A stretch of DNA of 64,000 bases, from positions 1 to 64,000 of the forward strand of contig JAXGYA010000013.1 of the NCBI GenBank assembly GCA_040772505.1, given 5' to 3'. A program made the position numbers and the translations under genes. The notes beneath the pieces were generated by a model. That model worked only from the letters and a program-made list of their open reading frames with translations, searched no databases and was not told where the DNA came from. The stretch's first letter is position 1. Every line of letters starts with the position of its first letter. Positions 27,969-37,129 of the stretch are shown here, in pieces. This DNA is from Mariniphaga sp040772505 (lineage in GTDB: Bacteria > Bacteroidota > Bacteroidia > Bacteroidales > Prolixibacteraceae).

Positions 27969-28703
27969 ATGAAGAAGAATTTTAATAACACCTGTTTTTT
28001 GCATTTCACAAAAGTTGTGATGATTGCAATGATTCTATTAGTAATAAATTTTTCATGTAAAAATGAAGACGAACAAGAGCCGCTTGAACAATTACCCGTT
28101 TTTGGAACTTGCAAAGTCGTAGAGGTGAATGGCAGACTTAGCCAATCCGCCACCGATAATACATTCACCTATGTTACGAATGGAGGTGGCTCAATTCATA
28201 TAAATGGTTTTACGATTACGATAACGCACAAGGATTATCCGCAGTTCAAAATAGAGTTTTGGGGCGAGGGGCATGAAAACCTGAATGGCAAACACATTAA
28301 GGACTGGGAAATCGATAGGCGTTCATTTGTTTTTCCCGATGGTGCTAAACTTACGATGATTTCTAGCAGTGCCAAGAAGCTATTTCATTCACTAACCATT
28401 TACGATGGGCAGCAATGCCATCACATCAATACATCCTGTAATCCCAGCAATAAAGGTAGTTCCAACACACTGGAATACAGTTCTGCCAATTCAAAGTTTA
28501 CCAAACGTTTGGACGATGCAGAGCCCGACGGCGAAACCGGAACTTTTAAAATCACATCAACTCGTTTTCTTTATAACAACATTTATAATGAAACAAGCCC
28601 TGGACAAAAGGTTGAAAAAGAAGTTCCGCTAGGCGAATCATATTTTGAAAATCCAAAACTTACTACTGATTTTTACGATGACCCACGATTAGCAAATACT
28701 TAA
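27969..28703 (+). CDS. Hypothetical lipoprotein upstream of the sigma/CHAT operon
   Basis: A 244-residue protein. Residues about 14-30 are hydrophobic (VVMIAMILLVINFSC) and end in a lipobox Cys, followed by acidic KNEDEQEPLEQ, an export-favouring tether. The mature part is Thr/Ser-rich with predicted beta structure (GGGSIHINGFTITITHKDYPQF, TFKITSTRFLYNNIYNET) and no motif I recognise. It ends 83 bp before the sigma factor and is on the same strand, so it may be co-regulated or a target or sensor of that system; this is inference from position only. Confidence 0.7.
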   Translation: MKKNFNNTCFLHFTKVVMIAMILLVINFSCKNEDEQEPLEQLPVFGTCKVVEVNGRLSQSATDNTFTYVTNGGGSIHINGFTITITHKDYPQFKIEFWGEGHENLNGKHIKDWEIDRRSFVFPDGAKLTMISSSAKKLFHSLTIYDGQQCHHINTSCNPSNKGSSNTLEYSSANSKFTKRLDDAEPDGETGTFKITSTRFLYNNIYNETSPGQKVEKEVPLGESYFENPKLTTDFYDDPRLANT

Positions 28704-28786
28704 TTGGATTTGAAAGGATAAAAATTACTTGCATAAATTGCGTTAAAGAGAGCTATAAATCTTCAGTTTTTGTTGTATTTTGCGGC

Positions 28787-29356
28787 ATGCAACAAAAAGC
28801 TTTTGATAAGGCAACAGATTTTACGGCACAGGCAAACGCCATTAAGGCGAATGATGAGGGTGCGCTTAAAAGTTTATACGAAAGTAATTATCACACGGTT
28901 GAAAAGTATGTATTAAAAAACAACGGTTGTGTCGATCAGGCGAAAGATATTTATCAGGAGGCGTTTATTGCAGTTTGGCGGAACATACAACTGGGTAAAT
29001 TTTATCCTGAAAGCGAAAATGCACTGGCAGCCTATTTGTGCCAAATTGCCCGGAATAAATGGATGGATCATTTGCGCTCTGTACATTACAAGAAAAACAG
29101 GCCAATCAATGATTTGGAGCATAAACTGCCGGAGGAAGACAGAGATGAAGAGGATAATGGTTTTATAGACGACGTTAAAAAACATTTTGAAAAATTAAGC
29201 GAAAATTGCAAGGAGGTACTTACCCGGTTTTACTATAAAAAACAATCGATGAAGGAAATTGCAAAGCGGTTTGGCTGGACTGATGCCACCGCCAGAAACA
29301 ACAAATACCGCTGTCTGCAACGCCTTCGTGAAATCATGAAAATACAAACCCAGTGA
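28787..29356 (+). CDS. ECF-type RNA polymerase sigma factor
   Basis: A 189-residue sigma-70 family factor of the extracytoplasmic-function group. Region 2 lies at about residues 27-95 (LYESNYHTVEKYVLKNNG, DIYQEAFIAVWRNIQLG, core-binding and -10 recognition); region 4 lies at about 140-185 (EVLTRFYYKKQSMKEIAKRF, DATARNNKYRCLQRL, HTH for -35 recognition). An acidic linker (EEDRDEEDNG) separates them. The next gene starts with GTG inside its stop codon (GTGA), so translation is coupled. It presumably directs transcription of this operon and unknown targets when released from the neighbouring membrane protein. Confidence 0.92.
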   Translation: MQQKAFDKATDFTAQANAIKANDEGALKSLYESNYHTVEKYVLKNNGCVDQAKDIYQEAFIAVWRNIQLGKFYPESENALAAYLCQIARNKWMDHLRSVHYKKNRPINDLEHKLPEEDRDEEDNGFIDDVKKHFEKLSENCKEVLTRFYYKKQSMKEIAKRFGWTDATARNNKYRCLQRLREIMKIQTQ

Positions 29357-30102
29357 AGAGAGATTTAAACATAGCGCAAGAGGAATTGGAAGCCCTTGAA
29401 CAATTTATTTTTCAGCAGATGAATGCTGAAGAAACAGCGGCTTTCACAAAAGAACTGAGTACCGATATAGCGCTTCAGCATAAATTGGAAACGATAATGC
29501 TGCTTTTGGTGGGAATTCAGGAGGCTGAATTGAAGAAGAAACTGGAAGAATTCCATAACGGTTTACATCTATTAAAAAAAAATAGGATTAAACCACACAC
29601 AAACACCTTTGCATTAAAAAAATGGCTGGTAGCCGCTTCGGTACTTGTTATTGTTGCTTTGGGTTCCTGGTTGTTTTTGAATAGGGATACAAAAGAGGAA
29701 AAACTATTTGCCGCTTACTTTCAACCCGAACCGGGATTGATTAGCGCCATGGGTACAAGCGATAATTATTTGTTCGACCGTGCCATGGTGGATTACAAAG
29801 TTGGCGATTACGATGCGGCAATAAAAACCTGGGAAAGCCTGCTGACATCAAAACCTGAAAACGACACCCTGAATTATTTTATCGGTTCGGCGTATTTAAT
29901 GAAAGAAAAGGAAGAAACGGCCATTGCCCACTTCAAAAAAGTAATAGCCAACGAAAACTCCTTTTTTAGGAATGATGCAATGTGGTACACCGGTCTGGCT
30001 TTGTTAAAATCGAACCGGAAAACCGAAGCGCTCGGATTTATTGAAAGAGCTGAACATGAAAACAAAGCAGAATTATTAAGGGAATTGAAGAATAGTGAAT
30101 AA
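29353..30102 (+). CDS. Single-pass membrane TPR protein, probable anti-sigma factor
   Basis: A 249-residue protein. Residues 1-80 are cytosolic and resemble the N-terminus of Bacteroidota anti-sigma factors (LEQFIFQQMNAEETAAFTKEL, then LQHKLE). A single membrane helix spans about 90-109 (KKWLVAASVLVIVALGSWLF). The remaining about 140 residues would be periplasmic and contain TPR-like helical pairs (YKVGDYDAAIKTWESLL, YFIGSAYLMKEKEETAIAHF, WYTGLALLKSNRKTEALGFI). The start is GTG at 29353, overlapping the sigma stop by 4 bp. The gene order sigma then membrane protein and the N-terminal signature support a role in holding the sigma factor at the membrane; binding itself is inference. Confidence 0.75.
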   Translation: MKRDLNIAQEELEALEQFIFQQMNAEETAAFTKELSTDIALQHKLETIMLLLVGIQEAELKKKLEEFHNGLHLLKKNRIKPHTNTFALKKWLVAASVLVIVALGSWLFLNRDTKEEKLFAAYFQPEPGLISAMGTSDNYLFDRAMVDYKVGDYDAAIKTWESLLTSKPENDTLNYFIGSAYLMKEKEETAIAHFKKVIANENSFFRNDAMWYTGLALLKSNRKTEALGFIERAEHENKAELLRELKNSE

Positions 30103-30103
30103 C

Positions 30104-33100
30104 ATGCGAGTTCAATTTATTCAGCTTTTTATGGTTTTAGTCTTCGTTGTGCTGCACATTTCTGCAGCACAGGGGCAAACTCAAAACATTGCTGCAATGA
30201 ATGAGGCACTTGCCAGCGACCAAATCGAAACGGCCGATTCACTTTTACAATCCACACTTGAATTTTTCATTTCCGCCAAACAGCCCGATTCTCTTGTAAA
30301 CTACATTTATCTTCTCGGAAAGGTTAACTATGCAAAATCGGGCAGGAAAGTCAGTGCAGCTAAGATTGAACTCATCATCGAAAACATAAAAAAATTGACT
30401 TCAAACCCCGCAACTATTAGGCAAAGTTATATTGAAGGCGGGGACTTTTTGGGGTCTATTGGACAGAACGAATTGGGTTATCAATACAACAGACAAGCCC
30501 TCAAATACGCAATGTTGGTTACTGATAAAACCGGAGCTGATGTGGGAATCATTGAAAACAACCTTGCTGCTTATTCCCAACGAATGGGCAATTTTGAACA
30601 GGCACAGGCACATTCGCGAAAGGCGCTAATCCACAACCTGCGCGACAGCATACCGAATAACGAAACACTTTATGCCACCTACAACGGATTGGGGAGTGCC
30701 ATGTGGTACGCATCAAAAACCGACAGTGCACTGCATTACTACAATCTGGCATTGCAAACCCTTGAAAAAACTGAACGAAATCCTATTAACCAGTATTACC
30801 GGCCTGCCATAATCCTGAATAATCTTTCGGGCCTTTATCAAATGCAGGGACAATCTACTAAGTCTATTTCGGCTTTAAAGATGACGATTGCCAACCTCAA
30901 ACATTTTCAAAATTCCGATGCGCCGCTCAATAAAAAAAATGCCGCAATGACCTTGCAATTTGAAGCGATTGACAATCTGGCCGGCTTATACAAAGAATTT
31001 GGCGATATGCAAAAAGTGAGGGAACTGTTAGAATTCTCCTACCAGCAAAAACAAAAGCATTTAACGCCCGATGACCCGGCCCTGTTTATTTCAAAAATTT
31101 TGTTGGGACAACTTTTTTATGCCACCCGCGACTACGACAAAGCTGTTTTGTTCCTTAACGGAGGATTAAAACAAATCAGCGCGTCTGGCACTAATTATTC
31201 TTTTTGGGAAGCCGATGCCTGCCACACATTAGCTATGCTGCACGATGATAGAAAACAATTCAAACTTGCTGAGTATTTTTATGAAAAGGCCGACAGTTTA
31301 TATGAAGTGTCGTTGCAAGGCGAATACGACTACATTTACCTCGGATTTTTAAGCAATTCAGCCCTGTTTTATGCCGAACAGGGCGATTCGAAAACTGCCA
31401 TTGCAAAAGCGCTAAAAGGGTATAATTATATATTGAAAACCCAGGGTTCTCAAACGCTTCCGGCTTTTCAACAATTGTTAAACCTTTCAGAGGTGTATTA
31501 TTTGACAGGAGATTACCTGAAAGCATTGTCGTATGGCGAACAAGGACTGAAATCGCTTGCTGTTATTATGGATTCAGGAAACAGTCTGTTGGATTCAATT
31601 CGCATGGAATTGAAAAAACCTCAAGCCATTTTGGCGAAAACAAAAGCCCAATACCAACTGCTTCTCAGAAAAAATGTTGCCCGGCTTACTCCTCTTTATG
31701 ATGAATTGAACGAAGCATTAACAGTTCTGGAACGACGAAAATCAGTGCTGACCGATGTCGATGACATTGAGTTGGTCATGAGCGAGCATTCGGGGTTATT
31801 AGAATTTACCAAGAAAATAAGCTACGAACTGTATAAATTAACTGGTGACAAAAAATATGTAGATCGTGTGTTGGGTCTTCACGAATCTGGAATTTACAAC
31901 CGCATCCGCTCGCGGCTCGACAAAAATGATTCGCTGCAATTTGCCCATCTACCTGATGAAATTCAAAGTCGGGAAAAGCAATTGAAAACGGCTATTTCAT
32001 CCGCCTTGGGTGGTGCCAACTCCCAAGATGAAAAAATGAAGGAATATTTAAATGCAATAGAAGAGTGGAACTTTTTTCTCGAGAAATTAAGAGTTGAATA
32101 TCCTCGATATTACAATTTACGCTACAAAACGATTATTAAGAATTTCGAAAACGTTCTGCAAACACTTCCAGAGAATACTTCCGTAGTACGTTACTTATTT
32201 ATTGACCAAGAGCTTTATGCTTTGGTGGCCGATAAACAGGTGCGTAGCATTTTTCCACTTGAGAGTGATTCTTTGGAGGAGAGTATTTCGTCATTAACGG
32301 AACCAGACTTAACTGTTAATCAAACATCGGCTCTCTTATTCGATTTGTATAATCAGCTTTGGCATCCAATTTCCGCCAATATTCAACACAAGAAGATAAT
32401 TATCATCCCCGACGGTGTTTTGTTCAACTTAAATTTTGAAATACTAACACCACAAAGAATTACTACGTATAAGGAATTTGCAAGGCATAGCCTGTTGGCT
32501 GAATACACCATTTCCTACCAATACAGCATGTTGCTAATGGATAATGGAGCTACGGTCACAAACATTGAAAATAACTTTGTGGCATTTGCCCCGGGGTTTT
32601 TCGACGAACTTAAAGCGGATTATGGTTCTTCGCGAAAGGATTCAATGGAAATGGACAGGAGTTATCTCTATTTATTGCCCCAGCCGTTTTCGTTTTCGCT
32701 GGCAAAAAAGATAAAACAACAATGGGGCGGAAACGCTTTTTTATCGCACCAGTCAACCGAAAACACGTTTAAAGCCAATGCCGGAAACCATAAAATTATC
32801 CACATTGGCACCCATGCCGAATCAAACAACGACAGGCCCGAATTTTCGAGGCTCATATTTGCAAAGAACACTTCCGACGAGGACAATTCGCTTTTTGTGG
32901 GTGAAATTTACAATTGCAACCTTACCTCCAACCTTACCACACTTTCAGCATGTGAAACGGGCAAGCCCGGCTTTCAGGAAGGGGAGGGGATGATTTCGCT
33001 GGCACATGCCTTTAACTATGCCGGCAGCGAAAGCATGCTCACCGGTTTGTGGAAAGTTGACGAACAAGCAAGTGCGATTTTGCTGGAGGCTTTCTACAAA

Positions 33101-33343
33101 AACCTCGCAAATGGGTTTTCCAAAGACGAAGCGCTCCGCCAGGCAAAACTTTCGTACCTGCAAAATACAAACGGCAGGATGCTTGCCCCACAGTATTGGG
33201 CAGGGCTTATAATCATGGGCGATATTTCGCCAATAGATTTGAAACAACAATCAAGTTTTTGGTTGTTCCTTCTCCCCGGAATTTTGCTGCTTTTGGCAGG
33301 CGGCTATTTTATTTTCAGGAAAAAAACAAAAGGAAGAGCATAA
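30104..33343 (+). CDS. Exported TPR-CHAT protein, putative caspase-like protease, membrane-anchored
   Basis: A 1079-residue protein. ATG 30104 is preferred to the in-frame GTG 30095 because it begins a good signal peptide (MRVQFIQLFMVLVFVVLHIS, cut near AAQGQ) and lies 1 bp after the previous stop. Residues about 25-520 are TPR-like repeats (NNLAAYSQRMGNFEQAQAHS, NLSGLYQMQGQSTKSISALK, YFYEKADSLYE). The C-terminal about 330 residues are a CHAT domain with the predicted catalytic dyad His904 (HIGTHAES) and Cys950 (LSACETG). A transmembrane helix (FWLFLLPGILLLLAGGYFIF) and a basic tail end the protein. It should therefore be a type I membrane protein with TPR and CHAT domains in the periplasm. 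CHAT domains are caspase/separase relatives. Its likely partner is the preceding membrane TPR protein; cleavage is inference. Confidence 0.88.
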   Translation: MRVQFIQLFMVLVFVVLHISAAQGQTQNIAAMNEALASDQIETADSLLQSTLEFFISAKQPDSLVNYIYLLGKVNYAKSGRKVSAAKIELIIENIKKLTSNPATIRQSYIEGGDFLGSIGQNELGYQYNRQALKYAMLVTDKTGADVGIIENNLAAYSQRMGNFEQAQAHSRKALIHNLRDSIPNNETLYATYNGLGSAMWYASKTDSALHYYNLALQTLEKTERNPINQYYRPAIILNNLSGLYQMQGQSTKSISALKMTIANLKHFQNSDAPLNKKNAAMTLQFEAIDNLAGLYKEFGDMQKVRELLEFSYQQKQKHLTPDDPALFISKILLGQLFYATRDYDKAVLFLNGGLKQISASGTNYSFWEADACHTLAMLHDDRKQFKLAEYFYEKADSLYEVSLQGEYDYIYLGFLSNSALFYAEQGDSKTAIAKALKGYNYILKTQGSQTLPAFQQLLNLSEVYYLTGDYLKALSYGEQGLKSLAVIMDSGNSLLDSIRMELKKPQAILAKTKAQYQLLLRKNVARLTPLYDELNEALTVLERRKSVLTDVDDIELVMSEHSGLLEFTKKISYELYKLTGDKKYVDRVLGLHESGIYNRIRSRLDKNDSLQFAHLPDEIQSREKQLKTAISSALGGANSQDEKMKEYLNAIEEWNFFLEKLRVEYPRYYNLRYKTIIKNFENVLQTLPENTSVVRYLFIDQELYALVADKQVRSIFPLESDSLEESISSLTEPDLTVNQTSALLFDLYNQLWHPISANIQHKKIIIIPDGVLFNLNFEILTPQRITTYKEFARHSLLAEYTISYQYSMLLMDNGATVTNIENNFVAFAPGFFDELKADYGSSRKDSMEMDRSYLYLLPQPFSFSLAKKIKQQWGGNAFLSHQSTENTFKANAGNHKIIHIGTHAESNNDRPEFSRLIFAKNTSDEDNSLFVGEIYNCNLTSNLTTLSACETGKPGFQEGEGMISLAHAFNYAGSESMLTGLWKVDEQASAILLEAFYKNLANGFSKDEALRQAKLSYLQNTNGRMLAPQYWAGLIIMGDISPIDLKQQSSFWLFLLPGILLLLAGGYFIFRKKTKGRA

Positions 33344-33428
33344 CGTCGTGTCTGCCTTTTTTAGCTGACATAACTTCTGTTTCCCGGACAAGACACACCC
33401 TCTTAGGAGAAATGGTGGATAATTTCGA

Positions 33429-36400
33429 TTATCTCCTGTCTAACACCAGTTTTTTCACGGCTAATTTTCCATCCATTTGTAACTTAACAAAATACAACCC
33501 TGAAACATGGTCTGCCATGCTAAAGGTAACGAGCTGGTTGTTGCTGAAGTTTTTTCGAAGTACCAGCCTGCCGGTGATGGTGTAAACCGACAGGTCAACC
33601 GGGCCATAGCTGCTGCTTTTTATCTCTAGGTTAACCATATCGCGTGCCGGATTTGGGTAGAGGTTGACATTGAACTCTAAGGATGCAATATCTCCGGCGC
33701 TAACCGGGTATCCCTCCACACACAGTTGGAACGTGTCGGTTGCTGTTGCCCCTTCAGGGTCAGCGGCCATAACAACAATGTTCACACAACCGGTATCTGC
33801 AATCATTGGACTGAACACCAGCAAATCGTTGATCAGTTCTGCCCATGCCGGCAGCGGATCGCCACCTTCAAGCATGGCGCTGATTGTAAGTTCATCGCCA
33901 TCAGCATCGTCGAAAAGTTCGCCCAATTCAGGACTAACCGGAACCTCTAATACAAAAGAAGCATTTACCGTCTGGTCACCAATCGGATTTACCAGATAGG
34001 GCGCATCGTTTACCGGGTTAACCGTTAAGGTAAATGTTTCGGAAACCATGCCTCCCTCGCTGTCTTCTACCGAAACGGTGATTAGAGCTGTGCCATGTGC
34101 ATCGGGCGCCAGTTCAATTTCCAGCGAACCGGTGCTTCCGGAGGTGTAATTTACAGTGATGGCGCTAACCAGTTCAGCGTTGTCGCTTTCGGCAGTCAGG
34201 GTTACCGTTTGTTCTTCCAAATCGTTTCCATACGAAATGCCAGTTAACTCAACCGTTACCGGAGAATCATCCTCGTCAACGGTTACATCGGCAATCGGGT
34301 CGATGGTGGGCAGGTCGTTGGTTGGAATTATGGTTACGGTAAACGAAAGCGTGTCTCTATTTCCCCTGCCGTCAACAGCAACCCATGTTTCGGTGGTGGT
34401 GCCCACAGGGAATATTCCGTCTGCTCCCATGCCTTCAATGAGTTCAGGAACCAGCGGGCAGTTGTCCAGCACTTCAATAACCGGATAATCAATTGCAGAT
34501 TCTGCCAGACCGGGTTCAAGAACGATTTCAATATTTTCAACCGGAACAAAAGCCGGCGGGAAGGTGTCGTGAACCATTACAGTGGTCCATGCTCGTGCTA
34601 TGTTGCCTTCTGCATCTTCAACGGTAAGCCTGGCATGGATGATTTCATCATTCAGTTGTGAACAGGTATAAATGCGTGGGTATGCGCTGAGTTTAAGTTC
34701 CTCAAAAGGTGTACTGTCGTCGGTTGTTCCTGCTGCCATTTCATCTAAGTCTTCACGGGTCAGCACATATCTACCCGTTTCATCAAGGTAAACTTCAATG
34801 GGGTTGGCAACCACAACAGGTTCTTCATCGCCGGTAATTTTTACAGTTGTAGTGCAGGTGGATGTATTTCCCGACATGTCGGTAACGGTCAGCGTAACCT
34901 CATGAGTGCCTATGTCGTCCCGGGTGAACTCAGTCCGGCTCAGTTCCATACTGGCAATTCCGCAATTGTCGGTGCTTCCACCGTCAATATCTCCGGGAGT
35001 TATGGTAACCGTTCCGGTTTCATCCAGTTGAAATTCAGGCATTTTTTGTGAGAGGAAGTCAATCATATTTGCCCTTAGGTTTGTTGCTTCAGGCTGTGGG
35101 GAATGAAAGTTCGTGGTTGTCATACCTCCAAATAAAACTTTCCCTGAGCCCCATTCTGCATAAGATAAAACATATTGAGCCGGGTCGTTAACATTATGCA
35201 TTAATACAGTAACGTTTAATTCATCAGGGATAATGGCATGTGCAAATGAATTGCCCTGGTACGGACCTGTAATAACCGGAGTGAAAGGTCCTGAAAAAAT
35301 CGGGTGTGCCGGATTTGTTGCTTCAGCAATTTTAGTATATATTCCTCCATTATAAACGAGTTCTACTCCCCAGAACCCCCAATCCATTCCATCTCCTTCA
35401 TTGGGTGCGGCATTTAAAAACAGGTGTCCGCCGTTGGCAACCCACGTTTCCATAGCCGAAATATTTGCATCAACAAACGCTTCCATTTCATTGGCGATTT
35501 CATCTCCTCCTTCCATGAAAATAAAATCGTAGGCATTTGAGAACAATGTGCCGGCATCTAGTGTTTCGTAATACAATTGATCCCAGTTTCCGCTTCCAAA
35601 GACCATATCCATAGCCTCCTCATTGGTGTTTTCTCCCCAGGGTTTACCGTCTGTTGAAATAACATAAGCTGCACTGCCAGTTACAGATCCCTTGCAAACC
35701 GCCACCGGAGCTTCAGTGTCGTTTACAGTTACATTGAAAGTATAGGTATCTATAATACCCCCGCCAAAATCAAGCTCATATTGCTGAAGAGTGGTTCCCA
35801 CCGGGAATTCATCGCCACTGGTGAGCCCGCTGTCGTCAATCTGGGTAACTGTTGCGCCTTCGGCAGTTGGAGCTGTATAATTTACAACTGCGCCGCAAAT
35901 GCCGGGGTCGTTGTCAACGATAATATCATTATTTGTTATGCTGTTAATAACATTTTCAAATAAGTTCTGCCGTTCACCGAACGGTGGAGAATCTGACAGA
36001 TATCCAAGCATAATTGTCTGTCCTCCATTTCCTCTGATTATTGCAGCATCTCCACTACAATCAGAAAAAGTAGCTAAAACTTCTCCTGAGCCTATTGGTT
36101 CTAATCCCAAAGAAAAAATTCCCCAAAATTCACTACTGATTGTAAGCGGATTGGTAATTCCATTTGCAAGCTCGGGATCGGAAATTGAAACCTCTGTACA
36201 ATTTTCATTGCCGGTAAATGATGCTTCAAATAAGGCAGCTTCGGCAACATCTTGCTCCCAGGTGGCAAATATCATATTTCCCCCTGAAGCAATAAAGTTT
36301 TGAGCAGTTGTAATGTCAAATGATGACCCTGCGTAATCTTGTTTCATTGCTGCTGCAAGATCGAAAGTACCGGATGCCAGTTGAGTATTAAAATCAACCC

Positions 36401-36803
36401 AATCTGATGCAAAGGTAACGGTGTATCCCAAATTTTCAAGTCCGTCAACTACTCCGTCATTTTCGAATGCATAATCAATATAAACCAATGCCTTTCCTCC
36501 TGTTCCTGCAGATTTAAGACCTGGTACAGATACCGTTTTGTAGGTACTGTAAAAATCTTTGGCATCAGGGTTAGTGGAGTTATTTTTCTGACCTGTTTCT
36601 ACAAATAAAGCATCAATCTGGTAACCTGTGCCATTGGGTTGCTTCATTTGGGGAACCTTGCCTGGAATGCCGGCTGCCTTTAAAGAATTGGTTTGCACTC
36701 CTTCCTGGTACGATGCATAAGGAAGTTTTTTCTGATTTAGTTGTTGTCCAAAGGAGATAAGGGGAATTGAGAATAAAATAAGGAAAAAGTAAAGTTTCTT
36801 CAT
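33429..36803 (-). CDS. Large T9SS-secreted protein with HYR and cadherin-like repeats
   Basis: A 1124-residue protein from ATG 36803 (signal peptide MKKLYFFLILFSIPLISFGQ); the longer frame to 36878 adds no signal-like sequence. After an N-terminal part with ThuA/gasdermin-like flavour (ALVYIDYAFENDGVVDGL, YAEWGSGKVLFGGMTTTNFH), it carries HYR-like Ig modules (VTVNDTEAPVAVCKG, LTVTDMSGNTSTCTTTVKIT, FTVTIIPTNDLPTIDPIADV) and cadherin-like segments (VSVEDSEGGMVSETFTLTV, GDELTISAML). The C-terminus is a type A sorting domain (LYPNPARDMVNLEIKSS, ITGRLVLRKNF, SGLYFVKLQ, LVLDRR). It is probably a surface adhesin or structural protein. It is convergent with the CHAT gene, with an 85-bp gap holding nothing I recognise. 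Confidence 0.83.
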   Translation of the reverse strand: MKKLYFFLILFSIPLISFGQQLNQKKLPYASYQEGVQTNSLKAAGIPGKVPQMKQPNGTGYQIDALFVETGQKNNSTNPDAKDFYSTYKTVSVPGLKSAGTGGKALVYIDYAFENDGVVDGLENLGYTVTFASDWVDFNTQLASGTFDLAAAMKQDYAGSSFDITTAQNFIASGGNMIFATWEQDVAEAALFEASFTGNENCTEVSISDPELANGITNPLTISSEFWGIFSLGLEPIGSGEVLATFSDCSGDAAIIRGNGGQTIMLGYLSDSPPFGERQNLFENVINSITNNDIIVDNDPGICGAVVNYTAPTAEGATVTQIDDSGLTSGDEFPVGTTLQQYELDFGGGIIDTYTFNVTVNDTEAPVAVCKGSVTGSAAYVISTDGKPWGENTNEEAMDMVFGSGNWDQLYYETLDAGTLFSNAYDFIFMEGGDEIANEMEAFVDANISAMETWVANGGHLFLNAAPNEGDGMDWGFWGVELVYNGGIYTKIAEATNPAHPIFSGPFTPVITGPYQGNSFAHAIIPDELNVTVLMHNVNDPAQYVLSYAEWGSGKVLFGGMTTTNFHSPQPEATNLRANMIDFLSQKMPEFQLDETGTVTITPGDIDGGSTDNCGIASMELSRTEFTRDDIGTHEVTLTVTDMSGNTSTCTTTVKITGDEEPVVVANPIEVYLDETGRYVLTREDLDEMAAGTTDDSTPFEELKLSAYPRIYTCSQLNDEIIHARLTVEDAEGNIARAWTTVMVHDTFPPAFVPVENIEIVLEPGLAESAIDYPVIEVLDNCPLVPELIEGMGADGIFPVGTTTETWVAVDGRGNRDTLSFTVTIIPTNDLPTIDPIADVTVDEDDSPVTVELTGISYGNDLEEQTVTLTAESDNAELVSAITVNYTSGSTGSLEIELAPDAHGTALITVSVEDSEGGMVSETFTLTVNPVNDAPYLVNPIGDQTVNASFVLEVPVSPELGELFDDADGDELTISAMLEGGDPLPAWAELINDLLVFSPMIADTGCVNIVVMAADPEGATATDTFQLCVEGYPVSAGDIASLEFNVNLYPNPARDMVNLEIKSSSYGPVDLSVYTITGRLVLRKNFSNNQLVTFSMADHVSGLYFVKLQMDGKLAVKKLVLDRR

Positions 36804-37129
36804 AATTTTTTTTTTAAGAATTTTAAATAAATTACAGATTTTAGTTTCTAATATGAATTTCTGGTCAAATATACGCACAACAAAAATATTGTAACGGTTG
36901 AATGTGGAAAATGTTTAATGGTCAGGTATTTTTTGTCATTTGCCCTTTCTGGTTTATCCGGGATAGGGTTATCAAACTTTGTTGCTTTATTTTTTTTACG
37001 AACTAATGGAAATTATTCAAGTCAGGCAAAAGTACAGATTGTTGATTTAGCCTTACATATAAAAACATCCACCCTAAAAAATTCCTATATTTGCATTTTT
37101 TTAGAAATATCGCAGATAAGGAGAGTTTT
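36804..37129. other. 326-bp divergent promoter region, AT-rich
   Basis: Between the T9SS gene (start 36803, minus) and ileS (start 37130, plus). No conserved frame is seen. It holds the ileS promoter listed separately. Short phased A/T tracts near the T9SS start suggest its promoter, but I could not define it. Confidence 0.5.
37086..37093 (+). promoter_or_regulatory. Candidate -7 promoter element of ileS
   Basis: TATATTTG matches the Bacteroidota -7 consensus TAnnTTTG and lies 36 bp upstream of the ileS ATG, with AAGGAG at 37118-37123 as a ribosome-binding site. No clear -33 TTTG at the usual spacing. Confidence 0.45.

Noticed and set aside
28787..33343. CRISPR type III-E locus
   Set aside because: TPR-CHAT and sigma are present, but there are no repeats, no Cas7-11/gRAMP and no Cas1/Cas2 anywhere in the window.
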